Shown here in pieces: positions 1 to 8,891 of a DNA stretch of 64,000 nt; positions within the stretch are counted from its first letter, which is position 1, and the number at the start of each line of letters is the position of its first letter. This DNA comes from Nocardia sp. NBC_00403 (GTDB lineage: Bacteria; Actinomycetota; Actinomycetes; Mycobacteriales; Mycobacteriaceae). Made by a program: the position numbers and the translations under genes. The stretch covers positions 3,472,001-3,536,000 of the forward strand of contig NZ_CP107939.1 of assembly GCF_036046055.1 (NCBI RefSeq). Reading direction: 5' to 3'. Below the pieces are notes generated by a model. It saw only the letters and a list, made by a program, of their open reading frames with translations, searched no databases and had not been told where the DNA came from.

Positions 1-112
1 CGGGGCTGCCATTCGCTCGGAGGATCTCCGGGTCGTTGGTTGTCGGAATCTCGCGGGCATGTGGCTGTATTTGTGTGGCTGATGATATTCAGCCGGCAAT
101 AGGGTGGGCCGC

Positions 113-697
113 ATGCCAATCGTGCCTGACGTGAAGAACTGGACCTGGGTCCTCGGGCGGTCCTGTCCGGAATGTGGATTCGACGCGGCCGCGACGCCGT
201 ACGAGGCGGTCCCCGGGCTGGCGCGGGAGTATGCCTGTCGGTTGACGGCGAGGTTGGCGCTGCCGGACGCGGTCACCCGCCCGGACGGGGGAACGTGGTC
301 GGCGCTGGAGTACGCCGCCCATGTGCGCGACGTGTGCCGAATCTTCGCTTATCGGACCGCAGTCGCGGCCCGTGTCGATGCGGTCGACCCTGGGGTGCCC
401 GCCTTCGATGCGCAGGGGCTCGATGCCGCGGAGACTGCCGACGGGGTGCCGGTGTTCTCGAACTGGGACCAGGACGAAACGGCGATCGCCGACCGGTATG
501 GCGAGCAGGACCCGGCCATCGTGGCCGCCGAGCTGGCGGAAGCCGCCGACAGGGTGGCGCGCGCGCTCGAATCGGTGCCTGCCTCCGACCGCGGATTCCA
601 GGTGCGGCGCAGCGATGGCTCGACCTTCACCGTGGAGACTCTCGCGGGCTATTTCTTGCATGACGTGATTCACCATGTTCACGACGTGCGCGGCTGA
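113..697 (+). CDS. DinB family protein (putative thiol-dependent enzyme)
   Basis: The 194-residue product begins with a short Cys-containing stretch (CPECGFD) and then has the helical-bundle pattern of actinobacterial DinB-like proteins. The family includes thiol-dependent S-transferases and isomerases with a metal site built from spaced His residues. Candidate ligands are the His in YAAHVRD and the HDVIHHVHD cluster at the C terminus. An in-frame GTG lies 9 nt upstream (104), but the ATG at 113 gives the usual N terminus (MPIVPDVKNW). The family is fairly sure; the substrate is unknown. Confidence 0.75.
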   Translation: MPIVPDVKNWTWVLGRSCPECGFDAAATPYEAVPGLAREYACRLTARLALPDAVTRPDGGTWSALEYAAHVRDVCRIFAYRTAVAARVDAVDPGVPAFDAQGLDAAETADGVPVFSNWDQDETAIADRYGEQDPAIVAAELAEAADRVARALESVPASDRGFQVRRSDGSTFTVETLAGYFLHDVIHHVHDVRG

Positions 698-797
698 AAT
701 CGGGCAGGATCTGAAGCGAGCAGGTCTGGGGGCAGCGGGAATTGGAACCGGTTCGGGAGTTCGGCTGACCCGTACCGACGAATTTTCGACCCGGTAC

Positions 798-811
798 TAG
801 AACGCGTTCCA
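798..811. promoter_or_regulatory. KstR-like operator
   Basis: TAGAACGCGTTCCA fits the KstR operator consensus TnnAACnnGTTnnA exactly and sits about 60 nt upstream of the NDMA-dependent alcohol dehydrogenase start. KstR is the TetR-family repressor of cholesterol catabolism in mycolic-acid actinobacteria. No kstR gene is in the window, so regulation is inferred from the motif and its position. Confidence 0.55.
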
Positions 812-871
812 GTTTTCTCGTAGTGTGGGTGCAGTCACATAGAAGCCCGTGCATGCGAGAGGTCTACACGA

Positions 872-2002
872 ATGAAGACGAAAGGCGCGATCCTGTGGGG
901 GATCGACCAGCCGTGGTCGGTGGAGGAGATCGAGGTCGGTGACCCGGTCGCCGGCGAGGTCCAGATCCGGATGGAAACCGCCGGAATGTGCCACTCGGAC
1001 CACCACATCGTGACCGGTGCGACCCCGATGCCCGCCTACCCCGTGATGGGCGGCCACGAAGGCGCGGGCGTGATCACCAAGCTCGGGCCCAACTGTCCCG
1101 CCGACCTGCAGGTCGGCGACCACGTGATCCTGTCGTTCATCCCGGCCTGTGGCCGCTGTCCGGCGTGCGTGAGCGGCAATATGGCGCTGTGCGACCTGGG
1201 CGCCGGGCTGCTGATGGGTCAGGCGATCAGCGACGGCACCTATCGAATCCAGGCGCGCGGTGAGAATGTCATCCCGATGTGCCTGCTCGGCACCTTCGCG
1301 CCGTACATGACGGTGCACCACACCTCGGTGGTGAAGATCGACCCGACGATCCCGTTCGAGGTCGCCTGCCTCGTCGGCTGTGGCGTGCCGACCGGCTTCG
1401 GGTCCTCCACCCATGTCGCCGAGGTCAAGCCGGGCGAGACCGTGGTGATCGCCGGCATCGGCGGTGTCGGCATGAGCGCCCTGCAGGGCGCGGTGCTCTC
1501 CGGCGCCTCCAAAGTCGTTGCGATCGACCCGAACCCGTGGAAGCGCGAGCAGGCGCAGAAGTTCGGCGCCACGCACACCTACGAGAGCATGGCCGCCGCG
1601 ATCATGCCGCTGATCGAGGCCACCGAGGGCCGGATGGCGCAGAAGGTCATCCTCACCATGGGGGAAATGCACGGCGACTACGTCGAAGAGGGCCTGATCC
1701 TGACGGCCAAGGCCGGCACTCTGGTGATCACCTCGATGGGCCGGATGGACGCCGGCGATGTCAAGATGAACACCTTCCTGCTGTCCATGCTGCAGAAGAC
1801 GGTGAAGGGCTGCATCTTCGGTGGCGGCAACGCCCGCCAGGACGCACCGCACCTGCTGTCGCTGTACAAGGCGGGCCAACTCAACCTGGACGACATGGTG
1901 ACCCGCAGCTACTCCCTGGAGGAGATCAACCAGGGCTACCAGGACATGCTGGACGGCAAGAACATTCGCGGAATCATCAAGTACACCGAGGCCGACTGGT
2001 AA
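872..2002 (+). CDS. NDMA-dependent alcohol dehydrogenase
   Basis: This 376-residue zinc-dependent medium-chain dehydrogenase oxidises alcohols in the cytosol using a tightly bound nicotinamide cofactor. The NDMA-dependent class is typical of actinobacteria and re-oxidises its cofactor through an internal or artificial acceptor. Catalytic zinc ligands are Cys40, His62/Glu63 and Cys170. Structural zinc ligands are Cys93, Cys96, Cys99 and Cys107. The Rossmann motif GIGGVG lies at 195-200. The length is normal for the group. A KstR-like operator upstream suggests a link to sterol or long-chain alcohol metabolism. The gene faces the DUF1801 gene. Confidence 0.9.
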   Translation: MKTKGAILWGIDQPWSVEEIEVGDPVAGEVQIRMETAGMCHSDHHIVTGATPMPAYPVMGGHEGAGVITKLGPNCPADLQVGDHVILSFIPACGRCPACVSGNMALCDLGAGLLMGQAISDGTYRIQARGENVIPMCLLGTFAPYMTVHHTSVVKIDPTIPFEVACLVGCGVPTGFGSSTHVAEVKPGETVVIAGIGGVGMSALQGAVLSGASKVVAIDPNPWKREQAQKFGATHTYESMAAAIMPLIEATEGRMAQKVILTMGEMHGDYVEEGLILTAKAGTLVITSMGRMDAGDVKMNTFLLSMLQKTVKGCIFGGGNARQDAPHLLSLYKAGQLNLDDMVTRSYSLEEINQGYQDMLDGKNIRGIIKYTEADW

Positions 2003-2014
2003 CAGTCGCGGCGG

Positions 2015-2359
2015 TCACCGCTCGGCAAGCATGGTGGCGATTCGTGCGACGAGGTCGTACGGAATCGGCTTGCCGAGCGGGAATTTCACCGTACCCTTGC
2101 CGGCCCGGTACGGCTCGACCTCGCGTTCGAACGCGGCATCGCCATCCGGGATCGGGTACAGGCTGACGTGCTGTTTCCAGCCCGCGAAATGAACGACGTT
2201 GTGACCGTTCAGCTCGAAGGTCGGGATGTCGTAGGCGATCGCCTCGGTCGCGTCCGGTAGCACGCCGGCGATGGTGCGCCGGATTTCCTCGAGGACCGTT
2301 GCCACATCCGCTGGGAACGAGGCGATGTAGGCGTCGATATTCGCTGGTTTCGTTGCCAC
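2015..2359 (-). CDS. DUF1801 (YdhG-like) domain protein
   Basis: This small cytosolic protein of about 114 residues has the DUF1801 pattern: an N-terminal helix (IDAYIASFPADV), the FELNG/HFAGWKQHVSLYP core and a C-terminal VKFPLGKPIPYDLV segment. Some family members are called iron chaperones, but no reaction is established. The GTG at 2359 matches the usual family start and follows GAGGAG closely; a GTG at 2380 is the alternative. It converges with the alcohol dehydrogenase, with only 12 nt between stops. Confidence 0.7.
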   Translation of the reverse strand: MATKPANIDAYIASFPADVATVLEEIRRTIAGVLPDATEAIAYDIPTFELNGHNVVHFAGWKQHVSLYPIPDGDAAFEREVEPYRAGKGTVKFPLGKPIPYDLVARIATMLAER

Positions 2360-2546
2360 GAGCTCCTCGATTCGGTGCACGGTTGGCGATGGATTGATCC
2401 GGCGAGCTGATCGAGCGGGACCAGTCTATCGATGCTGCACGCCCAATACGCCCGGTGCAGCCGACACCGCAACGTGCCACCGATTGCGATGAATGAAGTC
2501 GGCGGTGCGACGATTGCGCGCGGTGCGTCCCGCGGCTGCGAGGTGG

Positions 2547-3740
2547 TCAGGGATAACAGCGCAGCAGCGCCGCGCGCAGATTGCGGCTGCGGACATCGTC
2601 GAGTACCGCGAGACCGAGGCGGTTCATCGAGTAGCCGAAGCCGAGACTGGTTGCCGGATCAGCGAATCCGAACGAGCCGCCGAGGCCCGTTGTGCCGTAG
2701 GCCCGCTTGTCGGAGCCGAAGCTGAACGAGCCGCGCGACTTACGGAAACCGAGGTGGTAGCGACTCTTGGTGTGCAGCACCAGATCCTCGGCGGGCACAT
2801 CATCGGCCGTGTCCGCGGCGGCGAGGCGGTCGAGCACGTCGTTGTCGATCGGCAGTGCTCCGGTGCGGCCCGCGGCAGCGCCGTACGCCATGGCCAGTGA
2901 CCTGGCGTTACCGACACCGTTGGAGCCGGGCATCTCGACCTCGAGGAACTCGCGCCGAGCCGCCCTTGCCGGCGCGCCCACCCGCGGATTGTTCAGCGCC
3001 GCATAGGAAAACCCGCGCTTGGCGAATAATTCGGCGCCGATCCGCATGGGGATGTCGCGCTCGTAGCGCAGGATGTCCCTGCCCTCGGTGGCGGCGAGGG
3101 TCGCGATGCGATCCATGCTCTGTTCGGCGGGCAGGCCGATGAAGAAGTCGAGTCCGAGCGGTTTTGCGATCTCCTCGGCGAAGAACCGACCCAGCGAGCG
3201 ACGTGCGGGATCAACGCGGCGCACCAGTTCGCCTTGATAGAGGCCGAGGGTGATGGCGTGATAGCCGTGCCGGGTGCCGGGACGCCATGCAGGTTTCTGC
3301 GCGGCGAGGATGGTGGCCAGCCCATCGAGGTCGGCGAGCTGGGGGAGGCGGACCACGGTGTCCAAACCGGACAGGCCCGCCTGATGGTCGATCAGTTGCC
3401 GGACGGTGACAGCGTCCTTGCCGTTGACGGCGAACTCCGGCCAGTACGTCGCGACCCGCTCCTCGTAGTCGAGCAGGCCGCGCGACACCAACGCGGCGAT
3501 CACGAATCCGGCCATGCCCTTCGTCGAGGAGAACACCGGGACGATAGTGTCCCGCTCCCACGGCAGCCTCCGGCGCCGGTCGCGATGGCCCGCCCACAGA
3601 TCGACGACCGGGCGATCACCCGCGTAGACGGCGACCGCGGCGCCGATTTCGCCGTGCTGGGAGAAGTTGCGGCGAAAGGCGTCGGCGACGGGTCCGAAAC
3701 CGGACTCCACCTCGCCGTGGATAGTGGGCTGTGCGCTCAT
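2547..3740 (-). CDS. Serine hydrolase, beta-lactamase/esterase (EstB-like) family
   Basis: The 397-residue protein has the penicillin-binding/class C beta-lactamase fold. The nucleophile motif SxxK is visible as SSTK in VFSSTKGM, followed by a HGYH element where the Tyr-x-x base normally sits. No signal peptide is obvious, so it is probably a cytosolic esterase or peptidase-like hydrolase. The start is the ATG at 3740 (MSAQPTIHG); a longer frame to 3791 would run into the divergent promoter region. It is transcribed away from a second SxxK hydrolase. Confidence 0.8.
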   Translation of the reverse strand: MSAQPTIHGEVESGFGPVADAFRRNFSQHGEIGAAVAVYAGDRPVVDLWAGHRDRRRRLPWERDTIVPVFSSTKGMAGFVIAALVSRGLLDYEERVATYWPEFAVNGKDAVTVRQLIDHQAGLSGLDTVVRLPQLADLDGLATILAAQKPAWRPGTRHGYHAITLGLYQGELVRRVDPARRSLGRFFAEEIAKPLGLDFFIGLPAEQSMDRIATLAATEGRDILRYERDIPMRIGAELFAKRGFSYAALNNPRVGAPARAARREFLEVEMPGSNGVGNARSLAMAYGAAAGRTGALPIDNDVLDRLAAADTADDVPAEDLVLHTKSRYHLGFRKSRGSFSFGSDKRAYGTTGLGGSFGFADPATSLGFGYSMNRLGLAVLDDVRSRNLRAALLRCYP

Positions 3741-3878
3741 GGTTCGTAGATGGTACCGGCGGTACCGGAGTCTGTGGGTGTCGGTCGACACGGACCCGGT
3801 CGAGTATCCGGAGACGTCGCGGAATCGGTGGAAGTGTCCGCTTACCCCAGCCTGTCGGGTGTCTCGTACGCTCGCCTG

Positions 3879-4709
3879 GTGCGTTCACTCGAGCAGATCA
3901 GGGACTGGCCGGTTCGGCATGCGGGGGCAGGCGTCGTCACCAGCGTGGGCGCGACGACCGCGGGCGACGTCGAGCGAGTATTTCCGCTCGCATCGGTGAC
4001 CAAACCGTTGGTCGCCTATGCGGTGCTCGTCGCGGTGGAGGAAGGCGCGCTCGAGCTCGACCAGCCCGCGGGCCCACCGGGATCGACGGTGCGACATCTG
4101 CTGGCGCACACCTCCGGTTTCGCCTTCGATACAACCGATGTGCTGGCCGCGCCGGGGACTAGGCGGATCTACTCGAGTGTCGGCTTCGAGGTGCTTGCCG
4201 CGTTCGTCGCCGAGCAGACCGGGATCGGGTTCCCCGAATATCTGCACGACGCGGTCTTCGAACCGCTCGGCATGACCGCCTCGGTGCTGACCGGCCCCGC
4301 CGGACACGCGGGCCGCTCCACTGTCGCCGACCTGACGCGCTTCGCCGCGGAGTTGCTGAATCCGCAGTTGATCTCCGCGCAGACCCACGCCGAAGCGACG
4401 TCGGTCCAATTTCCGGGACTCAACGGTGTGCTGCCCGGTTACGGCTCGCAGCGGCCGAACGACTGGGGGCTCGGTTTCGAGATCCGTGACGGCAAATCGC
4501 CGCATTGGACCGGTGGCGGTAATTCGCCTGGTACCTATGGCCATTTCGGGCAGTCCGGCACATTTCTGTGGGTCGATCCGAAAATAGGGGTGGCGAGTAT
4601 CGCGTTGACCGACGAGAATTTCGGCGACTGGGCGCGGGAGGTTTGGCCGGTCTTCTCCGATGCGGTGATCGCGGAGTCGACGTTTGCGCGAAATGAGGCA
4701 CCTGAGTAA
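3879..4709 (+). CDS. Serine hydrolase, beta-lactamase family
   Basis: A second, shorter (276 aa) SxxK hydrolase. The motif SVTK lies in LASVTKPLV, a YSS element stands in the YxN position, and HFG within GHFGQSGT replaces the KTG triad. No signal sequence is seen, which suggests a cytosolic esterase or beta-lactamase-like hydrolase with unknown substrate. The GTG at 3879 gives the expected N terminus (VRSLEQIRDW) and leaves about 140 bp of shared promoter region with the divergent hydrolase. A frame from 3750 also exists but adds sequence that looks non-coding. Confidence 0.75.
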   Translation: MRSLEQIRDWPVRHAGAGVVTSVGATTAGDVERVFPLASVTKPLVAYAVLVAVEEGALELDQPAGPPGSTVRHLLAHTSGFAFDTTDVLAAPGTRRIYSSVGFEVLAAFVAEQTGIGFPEYLHDAVFEPLGMTASVLTGPAGHAGRSTVADLTRFAAELLNPQLISAQTHAEATSVQFPGLNGVLPGYGSQRPNDWGLGFEIRDGKSPHWTGGGNSPGTYGHFGQSGTFLWVDPKIGVASIALTDENFGDWAREVWPVFSDAVIAESTFARNEAPE

Positions 4710-4831
4710 CGCCACGGAACATGGTTCCGAAGTAACACGTGTAACTCCGGGCACTCCAGTACACTCAGGCAACGCCGGATTCGACGGGTCGTTGGGGAAG
4801 ACGTCCCTCGTCGAAGCTGGAGGTGTTAGTG

Positions 4832-5365
4832 GTGCGCGCATCGAGTCAGTTCGCGGACGCGACGGCGGGTGTGGTCTACATCCACTCGTCGCCTGCCGCG
4901 CTGTGCCCACACATCGAGTGGGCACTCACCTCGGCCCTGGCCGCTCCCGCGAAACTGCGCTGGACCGCGCAGCCCGCCGACGGCCAATTGCGCGCAACCA
5001 GTGACTGGGTCGGGCCGGTAGGCACCGCGGCCCGGATAGCCCAATCCTTGCGGTCCTGGCCGGTGCTGCGCTTCGAGGTCACCGAAGACCCCAGCGACGG
5101 CGTCGACGGCGAGCGCTACAGCTTCGTGCCCAACCTCGGCCTCTGGCACGGTTCCACGAGCGCCAACGGCGATGTCACCCTCGGTGAGATGCGCCTGCGC
5201 GCCCTCCTGCAAGCCTCCCGCGAACTCGGCAAGTACGCAGGCTACGACCTCGCCGCCGAAATCGACCGAGCCCTGGGCACCGCATGGGATGAGGACCTGG
5301 AGATTTACCGTTATGGCATCGAATCCGGCGCCGAAGTCACCTGGCTCCGCCGGGACGTGGGGTAG
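4832..5365 (+). CDS. DUF3145 family protein
   Basis: This 177-residue protein is a recognisable actinobacteria-restricted DUF3145 member, with N terminus VRASSQFADATAG, then the GVVYIHSSP segment and a C-terminal helix ending in EVTWLRRD. The function is unknown. Three GTG codons are close together (4823, 4829, 4832). GGAGG at 4819-4823 is best spaced for 4832, which also gives the usual family start. It converges with the GH43-like gene. Confidence 0.8.
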   Translation: MRASSQFADATAGVVYIHSSPAALCPHIEWALTSALAAPAKLRWTAQPADGQLRATSDWVGPVGTAARIAQSLRSWPVLRFEVTEDPSDGVDGERYSFVPNLGLWHGSTSANGDVTLGEMRLRALLQASRELGKYAGYDLAAEIDRALGTAWDEDLEIYRYGIESGAEVTWLRRDVG

Positions 5366-5431
5366 ATCGGGTTTTCTCTGTAGGTGTTTGCGAAGACAAC
5401 TGATCTTCTGGTGGGGTTTTCCAACCGTCGC

Positions 5432-6355
5432 TCAGGTTTCGGATGCCGGCAGGTTCTCCGGGAAGACGGTGACGTGGCGGATGGTTCCGGAGAGGCCGGG
5501 GAGTTCGCGGGGCGCGGTCCAGGTGCGGAAACCATCGTGGCTGTCGCTGTAGAAGTATTTGTCTTCGGTGTAGGCGTCGAAATAGATACGCCAGCCGCCG
5601 GTGGGCAGCTGGATGAGCGACTGGCCTTCGCGTGGGGTGCCCCAGCCTGCCCAATTGCCCGTCGCGACAAAGACATACGGGCCGGCCGCATTAAGGGCGA
5701 CGGCGAGCTCGATGTACTTGGTGGTCTCGTTCTTGGTGAACGCGAAGTACTTGCCGCCGTGTGCGACCACGGTGGTGTCGATGTAGCCGATCGCGGCGGT
5801 ATCGAACGGGTTGGGTGGTGCCAGCCCTGCCATCGGTGTCAGCACACTCCACGACCGCATCGACACATCGGTGGCCGTCATCAGGTACGGCGTGAAACGG
5901 CGCCCGTTGGTCAGCGACACGATGATGCTGATGCGGCCGTCGACATCGACGAACCACTCGGGTGCCCAGCATGCCTCCACACCGAGCATCGGGACCGTGA
6001 AGTCGAAGAGGTGTGTCCAGGTGACTCGATCGCTGCTCCGCGCGAATCCGATTTTCTGACCGTCCCCGGACGCGGTGTAGGCGAGATAGTAGTCGCCGTC
6101 GACATTCCGGAAGATGCTCGGGTCACGCATTACTCCGTTCGGCGGCCGATAGGCCGAGCCGCGCAGCAATTGGAATGCGGTCGCATCGGTGGATTCGTAG
6201 ACATACAAATCGGTTTCGCTGCTGTTGGTGAATGCGGACATCGTGTACCGCACCGAAGTCGCGCCTCCCGCGGCGCGTCCCACCGACAGCGCAGCCAACG
6301 GCAGAACGGCCGCCAGCGCCAGCACCGACCTCCGACAGACCCTTCCCGACGTCAT
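5432..6355 (-). CDS. Secreted glycoside hydrolase family 43-like protein
   Basis: The 307-residue product has a twin-arginine-like signal peptide (CRRSVLALAAVL, cleavage near residues 28-30). The mature part looks like a five-bladed propeller of the GH43 type. Candidate catalytic residues are Asp78 in MRDPSIF (general base) and Glu133 in CWAPEWF (general acid), suggesting an exported glycan- or arabinan-cleaving enzyme. The substrate cannot be read from sequence. A degraded piece of a paralogue carrying the same PEWF region lies at 10.7 kb. The gene ends close to the convergent DUF3145 gene. Confidence 0.75.
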   Translation of the reverse strand: MTSGRVCRRSVLALAAVLPLAALSVGRAAGGATSVRYTMSAFTNSSETDLYVYESTDATAFQLLRGSAYRPPNGVMRDPSIFRNVDGDYYLAYTASGDGQKIGFARSSDRVTWTHLFDFTVPMLGVEACWAPEWFVDVDGRISIIVSLTNGRRFTPYLMTATDVSMRSWSVLTPMAGLAPPNPFDTAAIGYIDTTVVAHGGKYFAFTKNETTKYIELAVALNAAGPYVFVATGNWAGWGTPREGQSLIQLPTGGWRIYFDAYTEDKYFYSDSHDGFRTWTAPRELPGLSGTIRHVTVFPENLPASET

Positions 6356-6445
6356 CGTCCGAATTATTCAGGCCGGGTCGTCCTGGACCCGCAGACACGC
6401 CGCCTGCGATATTCCTGTCCCAGATGGCTATTCCGCCACCGGTAT

Positions 6446-7342
6446 TCATCGCAGGGTGAGCGGGGTCTCGGATTCGATGCGGGTCAGCTTCTCCGGGTTG
6501 CGTACGTAGTAGAGGCCGGTGATGCGGGCGTCCTCGACGCGGATCGCCATGATGCCGTCGAGCTCGCCGTCCAGGTGTATGAGCAGTGCTGGGTTGCCGT
6601 TGACAACGGTGGGGTCGATGGCGAGCGTGGCTCCGAACTTGCCGGTGCCGCTGATGATGTAGCGTGCCACCTTCTCGGCGCCGATGACCGGCCGCAGCGC
6701 AGCTCGCTTGATGCCGCCGCCGTCGCTCATCAGGACGACCTCGGGGGCTAGCACGTCGAGGAGGCTTTGTGGGTTCCCGGTTTCGAGCGCGCGCTGGAAC
6801 GACTCCAGCGCCGCCCGGGTCTGGCTCGGGGAGACCACGGAGCGCGGGCGGCGGGCATCGACGTGCTGGCGGGCGCGGTGCGCGATCTGGCGGACGGCCG
6901 CGGGGGTTTTGTCTACGGCGGCCGCGATCTCGTCGTAGCCGATGTCGAAGACCTTGCGCAGTACGAAGACGGCGCGCTCGGTCGGCGACAGTGTTTCGAG
7001 GACGAGCATCAACGCCATCGACATGCTCTCGGCGAGCTCGACGTCCTCGGCCACGTCCGGTGTGGTGAGCATCGGTTCGGGTAGCCAGGGGCCGACGTAG
7101 GTCTCCTTGCGGCGGTTCATGGTGCGCAGCCGGTTCAGCGACTGCCGTGTGGTGATCCGGACCAAGTAGGCGCGCTGGTCGCTCACCGTCGCCATGTCGA
7201 CCTTCACCCAGCGCAGCCAGGTTTCCTGCAGGACGTCTTCGGCGTCGGCCGCCGATCCGAGCATCTCGTAGGCGACGGTGAACAGCAGGTTGCGGTGGGC
7301 GACGAAAGCCTCGGTCGCCGGGTTGGTGGCGTGGTCGCCCAT
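6446..7342 (-). CDS. ECF41 group RNA polymerase sigma factor (SigJ-like)
   Basis: The 298-residue extracytoplasmic-function sigma factor has region 2 (AEDVLQETWLRW), region 4 (FDIGYDEIAAAVDKTPAAVRQ) and a C-terminal SnoaL-like extension. The three ECF41 signatures are present: WLPEP in the linker, DGGG and NPEKL in the extension. In this group the extension, not an anti-sigma factor, controls activity. The ATG at 7342 follows a GGAGAGAGG ribosome site; a frame to 7396 lacks support. It lies downstream of an FAD oxidoreductase, the type of partner typical for ECF41, and both have a TGTCACA-N16-TGTC promoter. Confidence 0.88.
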   Translation of the reverse strand: MGDHATNPATEAFVAHRNLLFTVAYEMLGSAADAEDVLQETWLRWVKVDMATVSDQRAYLVRITTRQSLNRLRTMNRRKETYVGPWLPEPMLTTPDVAEDVELAESMSMALMLVLETLSPTERAVFVLRKVFDIGYDEIAAAVDKTPAAVRQIAHRARQHVDARRPRSVVSPSQTRAALESFQRALETGNPQSLLDVLAPEVVLMSDGGGIKRAALRPVIGAEKVARYIISGTGKFGATLAIDPTVVNGNPALLIHLDGELDGIMAIRVEDARITGLYYVRNPEKLTRIESETPLTLR

Positions 7343-7461
7343 ATCTCGACCTCTCTCCTTCACTGCCGACCCTGATTGCCGACAGCCCTCGAGCATGCAT
7401 CCACAGCAAGGTCCTTATGTTGCTAGCCGTTCGATCCGACACACAGTGCGATCGAGGGTGG

Positions 7462-7488
7462 GACACCATCTGGCGCACGGCTGTGACA
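7462..7488 (-). promoter_or_regulatory. ECF41-type promoter of the sigma factor gene
   Basis: Reading the minus strand, TGTCACA (7488-7482) is followed by a 16-nt spacer and TGTC (7465-7462), about 120 nt upstream of the sigma factor start. It has the same elements and spacing as the promoter in front of the FAD oxidoreductase. ECF41 promoters are described as TGTCACA and CGTC elements, so autoregulation is likely. Confidence 0.7.
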
Positions 7489-7628
7489 CATCGAGCTGCC
7501 GACGGTCCGTTGCTTAGCGGACCGCCGATGAACGCATGCCTGTGGCGGCGCCCGGGATCGGGGCGTCGCCGCACGACATGCAGTCCGGATCCGTTGATAG
7601 TCAACCGGACCGACCACGAGTATGTGGC

Positions 7629-8825
7629 CTAGGCCGCCCGTTCAGTGGTGGCCGGTGCCGCGCCGCGTTCGGCCTGCAACAGTTCCCGGCGTTTGTCATC
7701 CTTGACCCACGTCAGCGAGCCGGGCTTGCGCGCCTCGTCCGCCAGATGTTTGACGGTGTGCTTGCACACGAACTCCTTGAGCTTCGCGCCTGGTCCGCCA
7801 CCGAGGTAGAACTTGATCGCGGTGTCATCTTTGGAGGCGAACTGGAAGATGCCGGCGCGCCGACCCAGGCTGATGCACTGGCCGAAGAAACCCAGGTTGA
7901 TGGGCGCCGGTTGCTCATCCGCGATCCGGCTGAGCACCGTGTCGGCGGCATGTGCGCCGATCCTCGTTGCGGCCTGGCAGCTCATCCGGAACGGCAAGTC
8001 CGACGGAGCCGCCGAATCCCCGGCCGCGACGATGCGCACATCATCCACACTGGTCAATGTCTCGTCGGTGAGCAGGCGACCCAAGGCGTCGGTGCTCAGC
8101 CCGCTGCGGCCGGCCAGGTCAGGCACGCCGAATCCAGCGGTCCAAATGGTCACGTTGCTTCGCAGTGTGTGGCCACCGCTGAGCCGCACGACATCGCGGG
8201 TCACACCGGTCACCTTCGCGTCGGGGCCTTCGAGCATCGTCACCCCGAGTTCGGCCAGCCGCTTGACAACCGAGCGTCGACCCCGCGGATGCAGGTACGG
8301 TCCGACTACGTTGCCGCAGACCAGGGTCACGGTGCGGCCCTGCTCCGCCAGCTCGGCGGCGGTCTCGATGCCGGTCGGGCCGGATCCGACAACTGTCACT
8401 ACGGCCGTGGCGGGCGCGGCGTCGAGGACCGGCCGCAGCCGCTGCGCCTCCTCCAGACTGGCGATCGGGTAGGCGAACTCCGCCGCTCCGGGCACGCTGG
8501 GGTCGGCGCTGCCGCTGCCCACCGCGTAAATCAGGTAGTCGTAGTCGACCGTGCCGCCGGTTGCCAATGTCACGCTGCGCTCGGCCGCGTCGATCCGTGT
8601 CACGGTGTCGACGACCAGCCGGATGCCCTCGGCCAGGACTTCGCTGTAGTCGACGACCGCGTCGTCGGACCCGCCCACCAGTTGGTGCAGGCGGATCCGC
8701 TCGACGAAACTCGGGCGCGGGTTGATCAGGGTCACCGTCACGTCGTCGCGCTGCGTGAGGCGGTTGGCCGCCATGACGCCGGCGTATCCTCCGCCGATCA
8801 CGACCACATCGATGTTCTCGGTCAT
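7629..8825 (-). CDS. FAD-dependent NAD(P)H oxidoreductase (NDH-2-like)
   Basis: The 398-residue pyridine nucleotide-disulfide oxidoreductase has an N-terminal FAD motif (GGGYAG, 11-16), a second nucleotide motif VGSGPTGIE and the late FAD-binding VAAGD element. It lacks a redox-active CxxxxC pair and a membrane anchor, so it resembles type II NADH dehydrogenases or AIF-like reductases rather than disulfide reductases. The ATG at 8825 follows AAGGAG. It has its own ECF41-type promoter 36 nt upstream and lies upstream of the sigma factor gene, so it is probably a direct target. The physiological acceptor is unknown. Confidence 0.85.
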   Translation of the reverse strand: MTENIDVVVIGGGYAGVMAANRLTQRDDVTVTLINPRPSFVERIRLHQLVGGSDDAVVDYSEVLAEGIRLVVDTVTRIDAAERSVTLATGGTVDYDYLIYAVGSGSADPSVPGAAEFAYPIASLEEAQRLRPVLDAAPATAVVTVVGSGPTGIETAAELAEQGRTVTLVCGNVVGPYLHPRGRRSVVKRLAELGVTMLEGPDAKVTGVTRDVVRLSGGHTLRSNVTIWTAGFGVPDLAGRSGLSTDALGRLLTDETLTSVDDVRIVAAGDSAAPSDLPFRMSCQAATRIGAHAADTVLSRIADEQPAPINLGFFGQCISLGRRAGIFQFASKDDTAIKFYLGGGPGAKLKEFVCKHTVKHLADEARKPGSLTWVKDDKRRELLQAERGAAPATTERAA

Positions 8826-8860
8826 GGTGTCTCCTTCGTTTCCAAGGGGTTCGGGCACAA

Positions 8861-8887
8861 GACACCGCGTGCTGGATCGTTGTGACA
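8861..8887 (-). promoter_or_regulatory. ECF41-type promoter of the FAD oxidoreductase gene
   Basis: On the minus strand TGTCACA (8887-8881), a 16-nt spacer and TGTC (8864-8861) end 35 nt before the oxidoreductase start. This is identical in layout to the site at 7462-7488 and one base (T for C in the -10 element) from the site at 49418-49444. Confidence 0.72.
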
Positions 8888-8891
8888 GTGC

